The position numbers and the translations under genes are program-made. A stretch of DNA of 64,000 nucleotides, from positions 46,712,401-46,776,400 of the forward strand of contig OY754465.1 of assembly GCA_963575645.1 (NCBI GenBank). The letters run 5' to 3'. The stretch is from Xanthostigma xanthostigma (Eukaryota > Arthropoda > Insecta > Raphidioptera > Raphidiidae). Positions within the stretch are counted from its first letter, which is position 1. The number at the start of each line of letters is the position of its first letter. Of the stretch, positions 44,565 through 56,123 are shown one piece after another. The notes under the pieces were generated by a model. That model worked only from the letters and a program-made list of their open reading frames with translations. It was not told the origin of the DNA and searched no databases.

Positions 44565-44985
44565 ATATTATCACGTCAAGTAAAAATTAATTTAAGCATG
44601 CTTGTCAACTACCTAACAGATAAAGAAGAACATATTTTCAAAATATTTCCGAAACTCTTAACGCTTAAAAAACAAAACAAAACTTTCTTGTAAAAATAAA
44701 TCAAATATTAAACCGTTATGAAAAATATACCATTATTATATATAAAACAACGTTCTAGCGTACCTATATCTCTTTTGAGCATGCACCGATTTCTCCGATT
44801 AACAATAGGGTTCTTCATATTTGCATATCGAAAATCCTTCCAAAATTTGGTTACAATCCGTACATTCGTTTGACCTGTATTGTGCTCACGCACGGACTAT
44901 TTAGATTTGGATAACCCCAAAATGAATAAATATTGTGAAATTTTGAAAAGTAAATTTTCGCAAATTTAATAATTTTTAAATTAAA

Positions 44986-45582
44986 AAAATGGTAGCGTAG
45001 TCATCTTTTACTTCACAAAAAAGTTTTCTTGAATGTTTACTATTACCTTGAAACTCTATATTGGAAAAAATTATAGCGATGGAAAAAAAAATTAAGTTAC
45101 AAATTGAATAAAATGCAACGTACGGAAATTTAATTTGAAGCTATGAGAGCTAATATTAATGCATGTAGGGGGGACCCTTTTAAAAAAACACCGACAGTAA
45201 TCCACCGAATACATAGACGAGATTCTATCTACGCTAAAAGTATGAATTAAAATTTCATTATTCCTCAGTGACACTGTCAGGAAATGCATCGACCTGATAC
45301 ACGGAACGTATACTGGGTGATTTGCAAATAATAATAATAGTTATTCTGTTAAGACTGTACACACAGTTTACACTTGTCATATAGGGGCATCAATAATATA
45401 CATTAAAAAAAAAATCGCTGTGGTTTCCCTTGTCTATATTCAATACATAACGTCGATATTGTCCTGGTCGAGCATTGTCGATGATTACGGCACTAGAAAG
45501 TATAAAAAAAATATGCACATACGTGGCTTAATAGTGAAATACTATTGCAAAAATGCTTTATTGTGAGAAAGTTGATTTGTTT
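44986..45582. other. No recognisable feature
   Basis: A 65-codon minus frame (45,092-45,289) has no motif. Nothing else. Confidence 0.35.
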
Positions 45583-45700
45583 AGATGTGTCACTGTAGAA
45601 TAAATGGTAAATCAGCCACCGCAATAGTATAAGGTTCGGATTTGTGTCCCAACAGTAACGTTGTTTGAATAATGCATTTATTTTTAATATCGCATTGTAT
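45583..45700 (+). mobile_element. Old tRNA-derived SINE fragment (relative of the 50.5-kb pair)
   Basis: GTGTCACTGTAGAATAAATG, AATCAGCCACCGCAA and GGTTCGGATTTGTGTCCC align in order with the tRNA-like head at 50.5-50.8 kb, including the box B region and the following ACGTTGTTTGAATAA. It is considerably diverged. Confidence 0.5.
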
Positions 45701-46863
45701 TGTCAAAAATGAGTTTTTCGCATAATATAATAGCCAACTTTATAACTGTGTGTTTGTATATTGTCGATAATGTTCGGCCAATAACACTGACGCCTATGTA
45801 AAATGGCCGCTGTTGACAATTCAGAATTGAGATAGCAGTCTTCACATTACCCGTGCTAGAGACCAATATTGAAAATTAGAGAGCGGGCGAAGATATCAAA
45901 ATTAGGTTATTATTATATTACCAATAATAGTTTTTGTTACTGTTAATATGTGTGGTCTATAAAATATATCAATACTGAAATAAATAGCTAAAGTTTGCTA
46001 TCACACTGTAGTAGATTAGCAGTATAGTTTTCTTTACGTTGCGTCGATTGTATTATTATTTGAAAGAGGTCACTCAGTATGTTTACAAATGATAGCTAAA
46101 TAAAAAAACTGAACATCTTTTGTTGACGTCACCTTAACAAGATTTCTATGTTTTTGTTGTTTTCTACGTGCATTAAACTGTGTAATTAATAATGAAGATA
46201 AAATAGTCTTTTCTGCAATGCATTTTATACTGAATTTAGAAATGTCATTATTATATTAAAAAGGTATATAACTTTTAATTTCCTCGAATAACGTGCAGGC
46301 GTCTTTAGATACATTTAGTATAGTATAGTATAGTATAGTATAGTATATTTTATTTGTCGATGGAAACGTGAAATACATTTATTTGACACGTCATAGTTAT
46401 AGTTATCCTAGACAAAAACATACATATTTAATATTTGTTTACGAAAAAAGATAGTCAATATTTTGCAATATCACGTGTACGGCCACTTTTAATTTGGTTT
46501 TATGCCGTTAAAAATTTATTTGAAATGATTTCTGTTAGTGAAGCACTCTCATACGATCATTTTACGATTCTGATACGATAGATATCTTTTTCTTGACTGA
46601 AAACACTGACATTGCTCGTGAATCGCGGGAAATAAACTAGTTAATAAGAAATAAAGGACGCTGAAGAATATCTCGCCGCCCGTGGCGTGCGAATGGTTAA
46701 GGCCGGTGCTAAAATGTCAGAGTTTACAGGGGAAACAAAGTAATAAAATGACTAAAAAAACAAATATAAGAATATAAATTAACGATGTTTTTTTAAATTA
46801 TAAAAAAAAAATAATATACAGAGAAATGTTGATATCTTTTTTTTAACAAGGATGTAGTGCGTA
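45701..46863. other. No gene; LINE-like tail at about 46.31-46.36 kb
   Basis: A (TATAG)n microsatellite at 46,315-46,347 followed by TTTTATTTGTCGATGG is, on the minus strand, an AATAAAA followed by a pentamer tail, as in the 3' ends of CR1/Jockey LINEs. The rest is unremarkable. Confidence 0.4.
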
Positions 46864-47057
46864 AGGTAGACGAACGAAAAAATTAGAGATGATAGTTAAG
46901 ACCATAATTAAGAAAGATCGCTAAGGTTGCCTGCGAAAATCCTGCCGAAACAATGTTTTTTTAAGAAAGGATGAATTATTTCGGAGAAGGCTATAAATAG
47001 CGATCTTTTTTAATTATGGTCTTAACTATCATCTCTAATTTTTTCGTTCGTCCACCT
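46864..47057. mobile_element. MITE with inverted repeats of about 58 bp, TA duplication
   Basis: Left AGGTAGACGAACGAAAAAAT, TAGAGATGATAGTTAAGACC, ATAATTAAGAAAGATCGC and its complement at the right with few changes, separated by about 78 bp. TA stands at both edges. About 194 bp, non-coding. Confidence 0.75.
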
Positions 47058-48271
47058 TATGATGACAGATTTTCTGCAGCCGTCTCTTGGACTAATGTGT
47101 TTCCAACGTTTCGCCCCTCATGAAGTAATTATATTTTTAATTAGGTAGGTAATTGATATTAAACAGTATTTAGCGACAACTTGCACGGATACATACAAAT
47201 ATTGGCTGCGACACTAAAAATACCAGTGGCGACTCTTCTATGAGCGCTGCAGAGCTGCAGATCAACCAAAATCATAGTAGGTACTTATAATTTTAAAATG
47301 AACTATATTTTCTTATTAAATGTTAGGAAATAGTGTTATAGGTACACAATCAACTCTAAAGTTTAACAGCCACTGGCAGACTATAAAACTCGTGTGTGTT
47401 CTCTATGGTAGACTTTCTTGCGTTCAGATGGTGTTCTGTGTTCCGAAGCAGCACATTAAACGTCGTCATCAAATACCTCCTGTCTACACCGTGCAAGTTC
47501 TGACCCACAAGTGACAGTGTGTTATTTAGATCGACTTTGAGCTGCATTTACCGTCAGCACATTAATGCAAATAAACATATATGCCTTATGCTAGAAGCGT
47601 TCACTGCGAATCTATCTGCGGTACGTTTGCCGTACATGTTCATACATGATACACGATACGCGGCTTATGGCGGGAGTGACTAGTGTTACAGTGTATATTG
47701 TAGTTTGTTGTCGACAATGTTCGACAAAAGTTAATAATAAAAACATCATAAACGTGGGTGTGATTCATAATTTAACTACTGCCCTCCCCATTACTAGTTC
47801 GTGTTAGTAGATACCTCCGGTTGACTCTGTAGAACACCCATTTAAAATGTTTACGCGCCGCCACTGCACATTAATGCGAGTATTTCTTGCCGCTCCTTCT
47901 CAAAGACTATTCTTTTGAAAATCGACTGCACGATCTAAATTTAGACTGAAATAAAATAAGTAAGTGAATTGAATTGGAAGAAGGATTCACGAGTCGGTTG
48001 CAAGAGTATAATAGAATAGTTCATTTTCAGTTGGCGTTATGCCCGATTTTAGTTTACCTCTGAGTGATTCATGTTAATCGGTATATATTGCACATTGGAG
48101 CATTATTTTAATAGCTATCAACGAAAGGTATGTAGAGTAGTTTAGCTGTTTTAATTTGTCTTTTTAGTTTCGTTCATTATCATTATTCAGTACTATAATA
48201 CTGTTAATATATAAAAACTTTTACAGCTGTGCAGATTCTTATCCCTTATAGCCGATACTATACCCGTAAAC
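47058..48271. other. No gene; LINE 3'-end scrap at about 47.86-47.98 kb
   Basis: CGCCGCCACTGCACATTAAT, GTATTTCTTGCCGCTCCTTC and the GTGAATTGAATTGG end resemble the 3' tails of lepidopteran LINEs. Small frames at 47,320-47,547 overlap on both strands and show no motif. Confidence 0.35.
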
Positions 48272-48852
48272 TAGGGGGTGTCAGATTGGTTTTTCTAAAG
48301 GACCATTTGTAACATTTAGGGCGCGCTAGCGAACCAGACCTAAATTAAAAACTAAAACACATATTAAGTTAAAATCTTTATTTATTTAGTTTAAATCAAT
48401 TTTCATGTAAAGGTAAAAACAAAAATACATAGTAAAAAATAGAAATATTATATGGCCCATGAGAGGACTGAACGTTATTAACACGACGCTCTAACCAACA
48501 TTCCACGACCGATGATTTGTAGGTGCTTTACAACGGTAAATAAGTAAGAATGTATTTATTATAATTTCTTTATTTCTTTTATTATTTTCTTCTTTATTTT
48601 AGTATTGTCTCGTATTGTCATCTAATTCTGAGTTATGTTAAAAATTTCAAGTCTGTCTCGTGAGGAAGTTAGTTTAAAATCAATTACAAAGTTCCGCTCG
48701 ACATACACGAAAAGCGAGTTAAAAAAGGGTAAATTATCTGAGCTCATTGAAGTGAGGTATCTAAAATCCTCACTGAATAGATTCTGGTTGCGGGCCGTAT
48801 TGAGATGGCTTGAGGGCCGGATGCGGCCCGCGGGCCATATCTTTGACATCAA
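48272..48852. mobile_element. Possible hAT remnant (GCGGCCCGCGGG end)
   Basis: The right end reads GAGGGCCGGATGCGGCCCGC, GGGCCATATCTTTGACATC, a signature common at hAT ends. The left AGGGGGTGTCAGATTGG is a plausible but poor partner. A 74-codon plus frame (48,635-48,859) could be a transposase tail, but I could not match it to one. No duplication found. Confidence 0.35.
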
Positions 48853-48865
48853 ACGATAAGTAATT

Positions 48866-49085
48866 TTACCATTTCACTACCATAAGTAGGGAATGGTACT
48901 GACTGAGATTAAAATCCAATTTTCAAAATTTTACTTTTTTTTCGTTTTGAGGTCACCCGAAGCAAAATTTTGAAAAAATTCTGTTCGTTTATGAACACGA
49001 TACAGGCCAAACGAATGAGCGAATTGAAACCAAATTTTGGGAGGATGTTTGATATCGAAATATGAAGAGCCCTATTGTTTTGACG
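48866..49085 (+). repeat. Dispersed repeat family RF1, copy K (partial)
   Basis: ACCATTTCACTACCATAAGT, AGGGAATGGTAC, GAACACGATACAGGCCAAAC and CAAATTTTGGGAGGATGTTT match the hairpin-proximal half. Ends after GAAGAGCCCTATTGTTTT. Confidence 0.7.
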
Positions 49086-49440
49086 AAGCCGGGTCTACTA
49101 ACCATGATATTGTATTGTCATGGGAACTACACATGTGTGCAAAATTCAATTGGTTGACGAACAGATAAGAGAAAGCGAGAACTGATATAGCCCCATTGAA
49201 CAATATTACAATCAATACAAATGTGCAAATTAATAGTAACGAGTCCTCTGTTTAATTTTTGAAAATATTATTTCTAGAACTGAATATCAGATTTCCGAAA
49301 TTAATGAGAAGATTCAAAACAAGCAAATTTTTGATAAATTTTTCAACCTAAGATTATTTAGTTCTCAGATCTGACTCCAATACTAGTTTCGATATAAGAT
49401 TCATAACACTGTACAATGTACATCATTCCAAATCTTAATG
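49086..49440. other. No recognisable feature
   Basis: AT-rich sequence without supportable signals. Confidence 0.35.
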
Positions 49441-49640
49441 GTTTCCGAGCTTGTAGGTTGTGGTTCATTGGTATTTCTACCTGACGTTTCGACTACATAT
49501 CAAAAGCGACATGGCAGTGAGAACACTTCGCCCACTGTCACATCGCCTTTAATAATGTCTATCGCAGTTGTCGACGTCCAAATACCAATGGACCACGGCC
49601 TACAAGCCCGGAAACAACGAAGATTTGTAACGATGTACAG
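49441..49640. mobile_element. Penelope-like foldback fragment (copy 3)
   Basis: An inverted repeat: GGTTGTGGTTCATTGGTATT with CTGACGTTTCG at the left, and AATACCAATGGACCACGGCC with TTAATAATGTCTATCGCAGT at the right. The same blocks occur at 6.7, 28.5 and 63.4 kb. The ribozyme-like stem is decayed here. Confidence 0.55.
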
Positions 49641-50399
49641 TGTTTTTGTAGATTTATATCATGATTAGTATCGAAATTTCGGATCTGACAACGAAATATC
49701 GAAACCAGTTCCGAAATCTAGGAAAATTCAATATTAAATAAAAGTCTGAAATAAAGGAACGAGAGACTGTTGTGATAAGTTTTTAACAAAAACAAATTAT
49801 GAATTGTACAATTCATCATTAAACCGAATTTTCTTATTATATATTACATAAATGAATAGAGTCAATTTATTTTTGTATATGAGAAAGAGCTGATTCAGAA
49901 AATACCTCCATCATAATATAGTATAGGAGCTATAAATAGGTGGTGTACGGTTTTACTTTTGTATATGCACAAAGGGTGTTCATTCAGGAGTTCTAAATCT
50001 TTCTTCGCGCTACAAAATGAAACTTTATATTTAATAATGAAAATGATTAATGCTATTAATCATGTGATAGCATTACACGTGAAATGTATTCTGATGTCAT
50101 TTTATTTTATGTAACCTATAAAGCTGCTTTTTTTGAAGAAAATTCTTTTTTTTAAAGTATAGTGACTTAGCAATATGTAGTTTGTACTTTGCTTATTGGC
50201 TTCTTCCTTAATATTTGATTACTGAACTAACAAAAAAGAAACTACTAAAACGATTTAAGTACAGTTTAAAGGTTCGATCCTAAAGGTATGCCCTATTAAA
50301 TTGAAAAAGAATAATCAAAATTGGTTCACACATGCTTGAGATGTGAGGTAACACATATTAAATAGTATTTAGATGAGTTTAGTTACAGTTAGTAATTAT
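49641..50399. other. No recognisable feature
   Basis: AT-rich sequence. GGTTCGATCC at 50,273 resembles a tRNA B box, but no tRNA can be folded around it. Confidence 0.35.
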
Positions 50400-50897
50400 A
50401 TAATATATTATAGAGTAGCTAATGTTTGCTACAATTGTTAAGAAACACCCATTGTTACAACGCTATCAACATAGAAAAATTAGTTTATTTTTTTCAAACA
50501 ATGTCACCGTCGGGATACGTACCCCGAATCTTTCCACTCTCGCGGCGGACTGAGTTACATTACACCACAGTGACACAACTATCAAACTATCATTCTTAAA
50601 TTTATAGCACTGGTAACAGATTTTTTCACATCATGCGAGAGCCAATTATATTAGTTAACGCTAGATATGAACCATCACAGTAGGTAATGAGAGCTATGAG
50701 TAAATCAAAGGTGATGTGAAAAAATCTGTGGTATAATGTAACTCAGTCCGCCGCGAGAGTGGAAAGATTCGGGGTTCGTATCCCGACGGTGACATTGTTT
50801 GGAAAAAATAAACTAATTTTTCTATGTTGATAGCGTTGTAACAATGGGTGTTTCTTAACAATTGTAGCAAACAGTAGCTACTCTATAATAAATTAAA
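50400..50897. mobile_element. Head-to-head pair of tRNA-derived SINEs
   Basis: Left arm about 50,400-50,576 (minus) and right arm about 50,725-50,897 (plus) are inverted copies of one SINE. The left head (50,503-50,574) keeps a complete 7-bp acceptor-like stem, GTCACTG with CGGTGAC, an anticodon-stem-like TCCGC/GTGGA and a box B-like region with GTATCCC. The body GACATTGTTTG...TTGTAACAATGGGTG and TTCTTAACAATTGTAGCAAA follow. The right head has lost its first stem half. Between the arms CAGATTTTTTCACATCA and its complement form an inner inverted repeat. Internal promoters may drive RNA polymerase III, but the heads do not look like working tRNA genes. Confidence 0.7.
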
Positions 50898-52425
50898 CAG
50901 TATATTCAACCACAAGGGTCGAAAGTGTGATATTTTTGTCTGGCGCGCCATGATGCCTGATGCATGGTTATCACACCTTTGGCCAGTGTGGTGTTTGAAA
51001 ACACAGAAAAATTCCAAGCAAGCTTTGAATTTGTACATAAATACACAAATGACAGCTGTTCGCGACTATTAGCTAAAATGTAATAGGGTTGCTATGGAAA
51101 CGACATCTAAACAACAGTTGATTGATTGTTTTCGCTTTACGACCGCCCGAACTTTCCGCATTTGGGCGTGTAATCCTACCAAAGAGTAAATGTTATACTT
51201 TCCGCCTTACAATTGGTGCCGAAAGTAGGCACTTTCGATCGAGGTATGAAGAAAAATCTTTTTTTTTTGTCAATTTACGAAAAACTGTATGGTACCAGTT
51301 TGATAACATTATGAAGAAAAAGACGTATTCTTTCAGATAGCTTCACAACTGGCGGAGATATCTCGGAATATACACACACAAAAAATACTTTTTTTGAAGT
51401 CTGTTAAATGATAATGTTGCTAATTACGAATTGCCAATCTAACATTTTTTTCCACAAGTCATTATTTACACGTCGTGCACTGCAAGAATTCGAATCCAGT
51501 TTCTTCTGAATGCATGTATGTACTCGATACATTTTGTTCGAGTATTGGCAATCGATTGAAAATGGCATTTTGAGAATCGCTGATTTTGTGTAGTGAGTAT
51601 AACGGTGTCAAGTTTAGTGCGATGTGAAAGAGACGCGAACGACGGGAGTTATTGCCGAGGCCCGGGGTCCTTGTGAAATGAGCACACATCCTGTAGGACG
51701 TATAGCTTCCGGCAGCCTGGTCAATGAGCAATGAGGTCGTTAGAGTGCAGCAGCACACCAACATACAGGTTATAGTCATAGGTTCCTGCTTCTGTCATGT
51801 CGCTTGCTCTTTTATGTACAGGATGTACCGATAACTGCGTGACAAATGGGATATTTTTACAAGCTATTCAACTTCGCATGTGTTTGTCAGTTTGGGACAA
51901 ATCTTGCAATCAAAATCTCGACTAGTTCTAATTAAGCTAGAGCTTTGAAACTTTGCTCACGTGTATATGTCCGGTGACAATGCAATATAGTGTATCTAAA
52001 ATAGTTAATCCAATATGGCGGACATCCCAAGATGGCGGATTATCTATTTCTTTACAACTCTCTTGACAATGATCTTAAATGAAAGGGTTTGATAAGTAGA
52101 ATACGATAAGCATTATGTGACAAAATGACAGATGACGGATTACCTTTCTCTTCCATTATGATAAATGCATAGATTCACGTAACTAATAAAAAATAAGTTC
52201 AAAAACTAAAACCTGACTGTACTGAAAAGTATGAAACAAGAAAACATTTTCATCTGCGAGGATATCCGCGGTCGCACCTATCCTAACAAAACATTACATT
52301 TTAACAGTAGTAAGCGATCATAAGCTCTAGGGCAAAGTGCATCACGCTATACCTACATCTAGAGGGGACTAATATATATATGGAATGACATACGACCAGG
52401 GCTGTCCTAAAATGAGAATATTTTC
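50898..52425. other. No gene supported; some non-repeat-like sequence
   Basis: About 50,920-51,250 has TCGAAAGTG/CACTTTCGA near its ends, possibly a decayed MITE. About 51,480-51,790 is more GC-rich and holds a 105-codon minus frame (51,462-51,779) with no recognised motif. About 52,010-52,080 repeats the phrase CAATATGGCGGACATCCCAA, related to 31.9-32.3 kb. Confidence 0.35.
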
Positions 52426-53485
52426 TTGTTTCTTACTTTTCAGTACTCGGGTTTTAGTATTTGAACTTATTTGTTATTTAAATTTTTTTTTTTTAACTTA
52501 TTTCTTACTTGTTTTCAATTTGTTCATCCCTGGGACCAAAATTTTCAAAAATAAATGTAGCCTTTTCATACTTTTCAGTAGTCGGGTTTTAGTTTTGGAA
52601 CTTATTTGTTGTTTAAGGAGATTGATCCGTTACAGTCCCAATCAAAAGTAAGTCGAATTCTAAATGGGAACTTTTCCATAATAAATTTTTACAAAAGGGT
52701 GTAAGTCGATGATACCAATAAATTATTGTCATAATATATAATTTTTTTTTTAATATTATTAATTATTTCAGTATTTTACTTAATTTGTACAAAGTTAGGT
52801 TAGAAAAATTTTATGTAAATATTTGTATTATACATATTATTTGCAGTAAATAATTTAAAAAAGAAATATGAAATAATAAAAATTAAAATTAAATCATTAA
52901 AAAGTTGAAAATTCTGTAAAAATTGTCAAGAATAAAAGTCCATAAATGAAAAGTGCTGAGGTTTAATAATTTTTTTTATTGATTAAAAGTCTCCTAATTA
53001 AATTGAAAAAAATATTAAAATATGCGTAAGACATCAATGCTTTACATAGTTAGTTTTTGGAACTGCTGACATTATTTGGTTATTTGCAAAAAATTAAAAT
53101 GTACCGTTTGCATGCTAGATTGACATATTTTCCATAAGACTACATGTAAAAGTTTTTTTTGACTTTATAAATCTCCTAATGATTTTGATTTTTTATAGAA
53201 AATTTTGTTATAAAAAAATCTATTAAAAGAACTTTATTTCAGATTTTTTTCATTATCTTCGTAAAACGGCTCAACCTCCTTAAATTATTTTTTTTTTAAC
53301 TTATTTTTTATTTGTTTCCAATTTGCTCATCCCTGGGACCAAAGTTCAAAAATAAATGTAGCCTTTTCATACTTTTCAGTAGTCGGGTTTTAGTTTTGGA
53401 ACTTATTTGTTGTTTAAATTATTTTTTTTGAACTTATTTTTTATTTGTTTTCAATTTGCTCCCCTCTGGAAAAAATAAATGTAGC
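52426..53485. repeat. 134-bp tandem array split by a transposon
   Basis: Units containing TACTTTTCAGTASTCGGGTT, TTTGGAACTTATTTGTTGTT and TTTGCTCATCCCTGGGACC recur. Anchors are at 52,441, 52,576 and 53,377; after removing the insertion the spacing is 134-135 bp. A further partial unit follows. The array is AT-rich and non-coding; the 88-codon frame across it is a by-product. Confidence 0.7.
52617..53279. mobile_element. piggyBac-type MITE, TTAA duplication
   Basis: The ends are GGAGATTGATCCGTTACAG and, in complement, GGAGGTTGAGCCGTTTTAC, each bounded by TTAA (52,613-52,616 and 53,280-53,283). The flanks rejoin as an uninterrupted unit of the surrounding array. The 663-bp interior is AT-rich with no transposase frame. 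TTAA targeting is the hallmark of piggyBac; family assignment rests on that and not on a protein. Confidence 0.75.
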
Positions 53486-55331
53486 ATATGTTACCCAGCC
53501 CATAATAACGAATTGATTGACACTTTATTTATCAAAATCGGATGAATAGTTTAGGCGCTATGGTGGAACATCCCTAAATACAAATATGCATAGACTGCTA
53601 AACTCATAATCCTTCCCTTTGGCTTCGCCGCAGTTGGGTAAAAATTTGAAAATATAATATAAAAATTTAAGAGCTAGCTTTTATTGCAGTGTACTGAACA
53701 AAAATGTACTGAAAATGTACATAAATTTATACCTTTTTGAAAACTCTCTCTTTGGAAGCGCGATCCAGCTTTCTATTCTCCGCGCTCCAGATCCGAACCG
53801 CGGGCCGCCTGTTGCCGATCCTTGATCTGGACAATCCCGCACATTCGTTAATTAATTATTAGCTGTTTATTTCAGCAAACTTACGTAATTTGTAGCTCCA
53901 TCTGACAATCTACAAGTGACTTAATCGCACAATCGTGATACAAAAAGTAGCATGTGTGCGCTGACCCTTATTCGGTATTTTCTGAAACATGCTGTATTAT
54001 ATATGCATATATAGAACGACACGTACCGTTAGCTTCACTGTTTGGGCCCGTTATACTATATGCGCGAACATCGAGTAAAACTTTCTTTGTCGTTTGCAAG
54101 CTAGCTGTTTTTTAAAGCTTAATGGATCTGTTGTCTAAAATAAAACTTTCATTTGTATATAATTCTTTATAAGGACAAATCTTGCAGATAGTAGACTAAG
54201 CGAATATTGCATAATTCGAATTGAAAACAAAACAAAAGCGTTTTTTTAAATGTTATAACTACAACAAAAAACAAAATAATAATTTAAGGAAGCATTATCT
54301 CTTGCGTATTTACTTTGCCCGTTAAAATTATTCGTTTGACTCTCTATTATGAAAAAAAAGGATTTAGAATTAAAAAAACTGTTTATTAATAAACTAGTGA
54401 TATCATGGCCAAATATCATTTTTACCCGACACGAAGGTCAGAGTGTAATGTTTTCTACATGTCTATGTATTTAGTGGTGTTAATTAGTTCTTCAAACGGC
54501 TGAACCGATTTCATCAAATGAGATATCAGTTGATTCGTCTTAATACTACGAATGATATAGAAAATGCCATAATATTATCAATATAGCGGCCGCTAGACAC
54601 GAAAATATCGATCTCATTTTTTTCTAATTTCGGCTGTGTGATTATTATCAATGAAAAGAGATACTTGAAAAATGTATATAGGTAATTTATATTGAACAGG
54701 TTATCCGAAAAAAAATACAAAAGTTAAAATAACTAAAACTCGACAACGTAAAAGAAGAAAATGAGCACTGCAAAACATGAAATAGTATCGCTACCTAAAA
54801 AAAATCCCTGACTACTGATAACAAAGAGATACTATTTTGTGTTTTGATTTGATTGTTTTCTTTATTTACGTAGTCAGATTTTAGTTCATTTTCATTTTTT
54901 AAAGTTTTCTTGAGCTTGAGCGATAATCTGCCGCTAAACTAACATCGAAACAAAAATATGTAATGATATTTCGTTTTAGAAACTGATAAAAACATAAAAC
55001 GGTGATCCCTAGTTTTTAAAATCGAAATAGGAATATAATAATGAATAATGATAATAATAGTGATGCGTTTAACGTCCGTTTCTCGACTTTATGTCATAAC
55101 AGACACCATTCGCGCCATTACTATTTTTCATCTACCACACTTCCCGTTATTTTCTATATTTTTAAACTCTAACATAATAATTAATAGCAATGGGCGAATA
55201 AAGGAATTTTAGAAAATTAGGAAAAGGTAGGTAACTTTTGAGCATAGTAGTTTGACAGGTTAATCGGCCGTGGCCTTGAATAAGGGAAACATCTATTTAT
55301 CTAGAATTATTGAGGGAAACAATATGGAAAA
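53486..55331. other. No gene; hAT-end scrap at about 53.78-53.83 kb
   Basis: CGAACCGCGGGCCGCCTGTT and GCCGATCCTTG match, in complement, the hAT terminus type of 5789. Around 53,520-53,640 a CTAG-type repeat scrap is present. The remainder to 55.33 kb is AT-rich and I see nothing in it. Confidence 0.4.
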
Positions 55332-55505
55332 TCTCAACAAGATGACCGGTACAGGAATTACCGTTTTTCGGCGAGAGGCAGTAGGAAAAAGTTCCAGTCA
55401 CATCTGCCCTCGCCGAGATTCGAACCCAGTACCTACCTCTCGAATGTGAATCTAGGGCTCTCACCACTACGCAACATCGCTCGATAGAAAGAGAAATATG
55501 GAAAA
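55321..55505 (-). mobile_element. tRNA-derived SINE with 11-bp target duplication
   Basis: The SINE is 55,332-55,494. AATATGGAAAA is duplicated exactly at 55,321-55,331 and 55,495-55,505. On the minus strand it has a box A-like GTTGCGTAGTGGTGAGAGCC and a box B GGTTCGAATCTC about 60 bases on, the RNA polymerase III promoter layout of a tRNA-derived head, then a short body CTACTGCCTCTCGCCG and GGTAATTCCTGTACCGG. Long direct duplications of variable length are the mark of LINE-driven retroposition. An unrelated minus-strand frame covering it is not a gene. Confidence 0.85.
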
Positions 55506-55867
55506 AATACATTCGGGTAGCTTCATGTTTTTTGAGATACTTACAACATTAAGAAAATCAGTAGATTATCTCATAGATATATATAATATTATAACGACCG
55601 CAATTTGTTTAAATAGTTTACAAGTAGAAGACACACATAGGTGGAAGTTAAGAACACAAGAGACTCGCTCAAGGCAACTTTGAAATCGCATCGCTGCAGG
55701 TGTGCTAAAGTTAGTAAACTTTGACACAGACAGACAGACACATACAGCACTGACAAAACCACAACGCCCCCTGATGTCACACCACACCACGATACTTGAC
55801 TTGACGTCCACACTGTGCGCGATTACTGATTAGCCAACACATACTAAATTAATCCACATTTCAGTAA

Positions 55868-56123
55868 AATAGTATCGTTTAGAGATGATAATGGCCCCAT
55901 TTCTGCGCACAAACGAGTTTCGGGTCTAACAAGGGGTGGTCCTATCTGAATATGGCCATTTAATTGTTTGTCGCTAGTCGAGGCGCATCGTTGACAGTAC
56001 AGATGCCGCCTAAAATTGCCCATGAAATTATAAATCAAACCGCCACTGATCGCTTTTCTCACTCTTCTTAATACGAAGATTCCCCACCTTGCTACTACTC
56101 GTATTTTCTCTAAACGATACTAC
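55868..56123. mobile_element. MITE with ATCGTTTAGAGA termini
   Basis: AGTATCGTTTAGAGA at the left and TCTCTAAACGATACT at the right are a perfect 15-bp inverted pair. The interior (TTTCTGCGCACAAACGAGTT, GTCGCTAGTCGAGGCGCATC, GATTCCCCACCTTGC) matches the split copy at 8.43-9.11 kb. A solo LTR has landed at its right edge. No transposase. Confidence 0.75.

Larger units (their letters stand above)
43857..44985 (-). repeat. Dispersed repeat family RF1, copy G, carrying nested insertions
   Basis: The left part (43,857-43,968: CCAGCCAATTGGACGACG to GTGACGTGGGTAACGGCTAG) and right part (44,570-44,985: AAGCATGCTTGTCAACTACC to GAAATTTTGAAAAGTA) belong to one RF1 copy. Between them lie a MITE-like unit and a hAT. 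The hairpin end is decayed. Confidence 0.65.

Noticed and set aside
48272-48852. Firm hAT call
   Set aside because: Only the right end is convincing; kept as a low-confidence feature and not as a finding.
50503-50574. Possible tRNA gene on the minus strand
   Set aside because: The acceptor stem pairs, but the T stem has an extra G, the base before the anticodon is not T, and the unit is attached to a repeated SINE body.
51462-51779. 105-codon minus frame in a GC-richer patch
   Set aside because: A hydrophobic start but no domain, promoter or splice evidence; not enough to call a gene.
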